NCBI GenBank assembly: GCA_963925545.1
Contig: CAWUSA010000019.1
Coordinates: 1 to 42,385 of the forward strand
Source: TMED14 sp963925545
GTDB lineage: Bacteria > Bacteroidota > Bacteroidia > Flavobacteriales > Schleiferiaceae
Reading direction: 5' to 3'
DNA length: 42,385 nucleotides
Shown: positions 41,501-42,385 of the stretch, in pieces
How positions within the stretch are numbered: the stretch's first letter is position 1
How the letters are laid out: every line of letters starts with the position of its first letter
Notes under the pieces: model-generated
Database searches by the model: none
What the model saw: only the letters and a program-made list of their open reading frames with translations
Told to the model about the DNA's origin: nothing
Program-made: the position numbers and the translations under genes

Positions 41501-42385
41501 CCATCTGGTGGGCAATCTGGAGCATCTGGAGACAAATACTTGTACCTAGAAGCATCTGGGGGCTGCAATTATGCTGAAGCACTTAGTATGACTCCATGCA
41601 TTGATCTCACATCTGCCACCTTGCCAGAAATAAAATTCTGGTACCACATGAACGGCAGCAACATGGGGGAACTGCATGTGGACATCATGAGTCAAGGCCA
41701 ATGGGTCAATGACATCATCACACCGGTGACTGGCAGCCAAGGCAGTCAATGGATTGAAAAAGCCATCAGCTTGACATCTTACGTGGGTCAAGTTGTGCAG
41801 ATTCGCTTCAGGGGCATCACAGGATCTAGCTGGTCTTCTGATATGGCCATTGATGAAGTTAGCATCACGGAAGTCAGCTCTGCACCTACCGCCTTACTTT
41901 CCATCAGCAACATGGCCCCCTGTGTGAATGAAGTTGTTGACCTGAATGACCTGAGCTTCAACAGCCCTAACCAATGGCGATGGACGCTGGTACCTAACAC
42001 AGGCTTCAGCTACCTAAATGGCACAGACTCAACGAGCCAACACCCACAAGTCGCATTCACAAGCTATGGCAACTACAGCGTTCGTCTGATTGCAAGCAAT
42101 AGCAACGGCAGCGATACAGCATTTGGTACAGGAAATATCGTCATCAATGGTGGCACAGTCCTTCCTTTCTCTGAACCCTTCAACACTTTCTTGCCAAGTG
42201 GCTGGCAGCTTGAAAATGTAGACAACAGCACCACTTGGTCTGACAAAATTGCCATTGGTTCTTCTGGCGTGTCAACCAAAACTGCCTACATGGATAATTT
42301 CAATTACAACAACCCCTTGAGTGAAGATCGTTTGGTGACCCCGGGGGTTGACTTGACCGGTGCAAGTCAAGCAATTTTGGTCTTT
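38573..42385 (+). CDS. Subtilisin-like (S8) secreted protease with jelly-roll and PKD modules (3' end outside window)
   Basis: The frame is open for 1271 codons from the ATG at 38573 to the window edge. A signal peptide (MRHLYSIALISLSFLTFGQS) and a propeptide-like region (about 20-200) precede an S8 domain (about 205-485) with the triad Asp235 (GHGDDGD), His261 (GDHGDHVAGTI) and Ser429 (GTSMSCPGVAG) and the oxyanion Asn349 (SAGNSGS). A beta-sandwich region (about 490-640; LRVMLHWTDPEA, VNDLNGLLV), an FnIII-like part, and a jelly roll (about 920-1100; YLYLEASG, KFWYHMNG, IRFRGITG and DMAIDEVSI) follow, then a PKD-like domain and the start of a second jelly roll (LPFSEPFNTFLPSGW). A T9SS sorting tail is expected beyond the edge but not seen. 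It is probably a secreted protease acting on proteins outside the cell. Confidence 0.93.
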   Translation, partial: MRHLYSIALISLSFLTFGQSKVLFQSGTYHLNPAHGTELRQLSTSEQDAQHVLRVISLSDMITDAQLQTLFIAGIEMHGYLPFKSYILSIPVTQQAWLAIEALKISGFSPLLPDMKLSEQLASGNVPAYTWLGDRWEILAEVHDVESLQSAIQSAEALGALILSYTGRSFKASIRPDDLRSLASIPSIVWIQQREAPAEKENYTGTKNHRSNAIRVPYAGGREYDGSGITVGHGDDGDIVPHIDFTGRILFNRSGASNGDHGDHVAGTILGAGNLDPNGQGQAPGADLVYSSYPANLNNVDGDYLAYGVRVTASSYSNGCNAGYTSFTRTMDQDIRDNYSLMHVFSAGNSGSSNCSYGAGSGWGNITGGHKQGKNVIATANLLSNDVLAGSSSRGPAHDGRIKPDISAMGTSVYSTISPNSYGVKTGTSMSCPGVAGVMAQLWDAYKQNHNGSEPAGGLMKAILTNTADDLGNPGPDYKHGYGRMNALRAVKAIENNWFIPDTIANGQFDTVSILVPAGLGELRVMLHWTDPEATVNAQRALVNDLNGLLVQDASSWLPWVLDPTPNSAALNANATRAIDSLNNSEQFTVLAPSGGQYKLIVDASVAIGTQTYWVTYSFIEQAVELTYPIGGEVLKPSTNYPIRWDASPGSSSFAIQLSSNGGTSWTTVASPSANQRQAVFTVPSGAGDDMVMQITRGSQSDTSNARMGRVAVPSNIQVAWACPDSLRLTWNAVSGASGYVVYELGSKYMDPIDTVNVNYTVLHNVNNGITQWYSVAAITPGNMVGERAYAIEKNPGLMGCVLQTDAQLIQLTSPIGGIPDCQNTSSLDLTISLKNGGSDTLFNLPIALQIGSGVITRDTLSSYLIPTQVISHVWSNAISASAIGNYTYRVWTEMPGDQYLGNDSLEGSFSVLQSDSTYALPYLQNFNGFFNCGTTNNCGNTTCSLAGHWTNALSGSFDDHDWRTHSGGTASSGTGPSGGQSGASGDKYLYLEASGGCNYAEALSMTPCIDLTSATLPEIKFWYHMNGSNMGELHVDIMSQGQWVNDIITPVTGSQGSQWIEKAISLTSYVGQVVQIRFRGITGSSWSSDMAIDEVSITEVSSAPTALLSISNMAPCVNEVVDLNDLSFNSPNQWRWTLVPNTGFSYLNGTDSTSQHPQVAFTSYGNYSVRLIASNSNGSDTAFGTGNIVINGGTVLPFSEPFNTFLPSGWQLENVDNSTTWSDKIAIGSSGVSTKTAYMDNFNYNNPLSEDRLVTPGVDLTGASQAILVF

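Overview
The window looks like a chromosomal segment of a Bacteroidota bacterium, most likely of the Flavobacteriales type. The evidence is a type IX secretion (T9SS) style type A sorting tail, a gliding-motility (CHU_C) type B tail, a GldI-like lipoprotein, conserved neighbourhoods such as recF/DUF721 beside a TPR gene and ribH, and promoters of the Bacteroidota form TAnnTTTG. Base composition is roughly balanced. No rRNA, tRNA, IS element, prophage or CRISPR array was seen, so most of the window is ordinary chromosome with a few large accessory surface-protein genes.

Layout. 1-667: 3' end of a GH92 alpha-mannosidase. 695-1456 (-): family 2 glycosyltransferase. 1503-3563 (+): tightly overlapping DUF1684, YigZ/IMPACT and kdsA genes. 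3696-5011 (-): flavin reductase and nitroreductase pair with a visible promoter and terminator. 5063-6483 (-): terC then plsC-like acyltransferase. 6564-12857 (-): a 2097-residue secreted protein built from five FnIII plus jelly-roll repeats, a sixth FnIII, three PKD domains and a T9SS type A tail. 12961-14145 (+): THUMP-like methyltransferase. 14161-17400 (+): 1079-residue SBBP/PKD/CHU_C surface protein. 17401-19967 (-): glmM and a cysteine desulfurase. 20136-27282 (+): TPR protein, DUF368, aroE, DUF349 and uvrB. 27320-31374 (-): nrnA-like phosphoesterase, gldI-like gene, two cyclophilin-FKBP fusions and a SemiSWEET. 31467-32549 (+): ndk and an AT-rich SOUL gene. 32626-34010 (-): recF and DUF721. 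34143-38240 (+): YfgM-like TPR gene, ribH, phosphohexomutase and a TlpA-like lipoprotein. 38241-38572: gene-poor stretch with inverted repeats. 38573-42385 (+): a large subtilisin-like protease that runs off the window.

How they fit together. Envelope and surface biology dominates: LPS/Kdo synthesis (kdsA and the glycosyltransferase), phospholipid acylation, peptidoglycan precursor supply (glmM), undecaprenyl-phosphate recycling (DUF368), periplasmic folding (two lipoproteins with FKBP domains), thiol redox (TlpA-like), and three large exported proteins. The rest is housekeeping metabolism and DNA repair (aroE, ribH, ndk, uvrB, recF).

The points most worth a second look are: a TAnnTTTG promoter box ending 3-4 bases before the ATG of four genes, which predicts leaderless mRNAs; the same jelly-roll module in the 2097-residue protein and in the protease; five peptidyl-prolyl isomerase-type domains in one operon, one of them with a degraded active site; a DUF349 protein with a histone-H1-like repeat tail whose charge changes along the array; and a cluster of perfect inverted repeats at 38266-38431.
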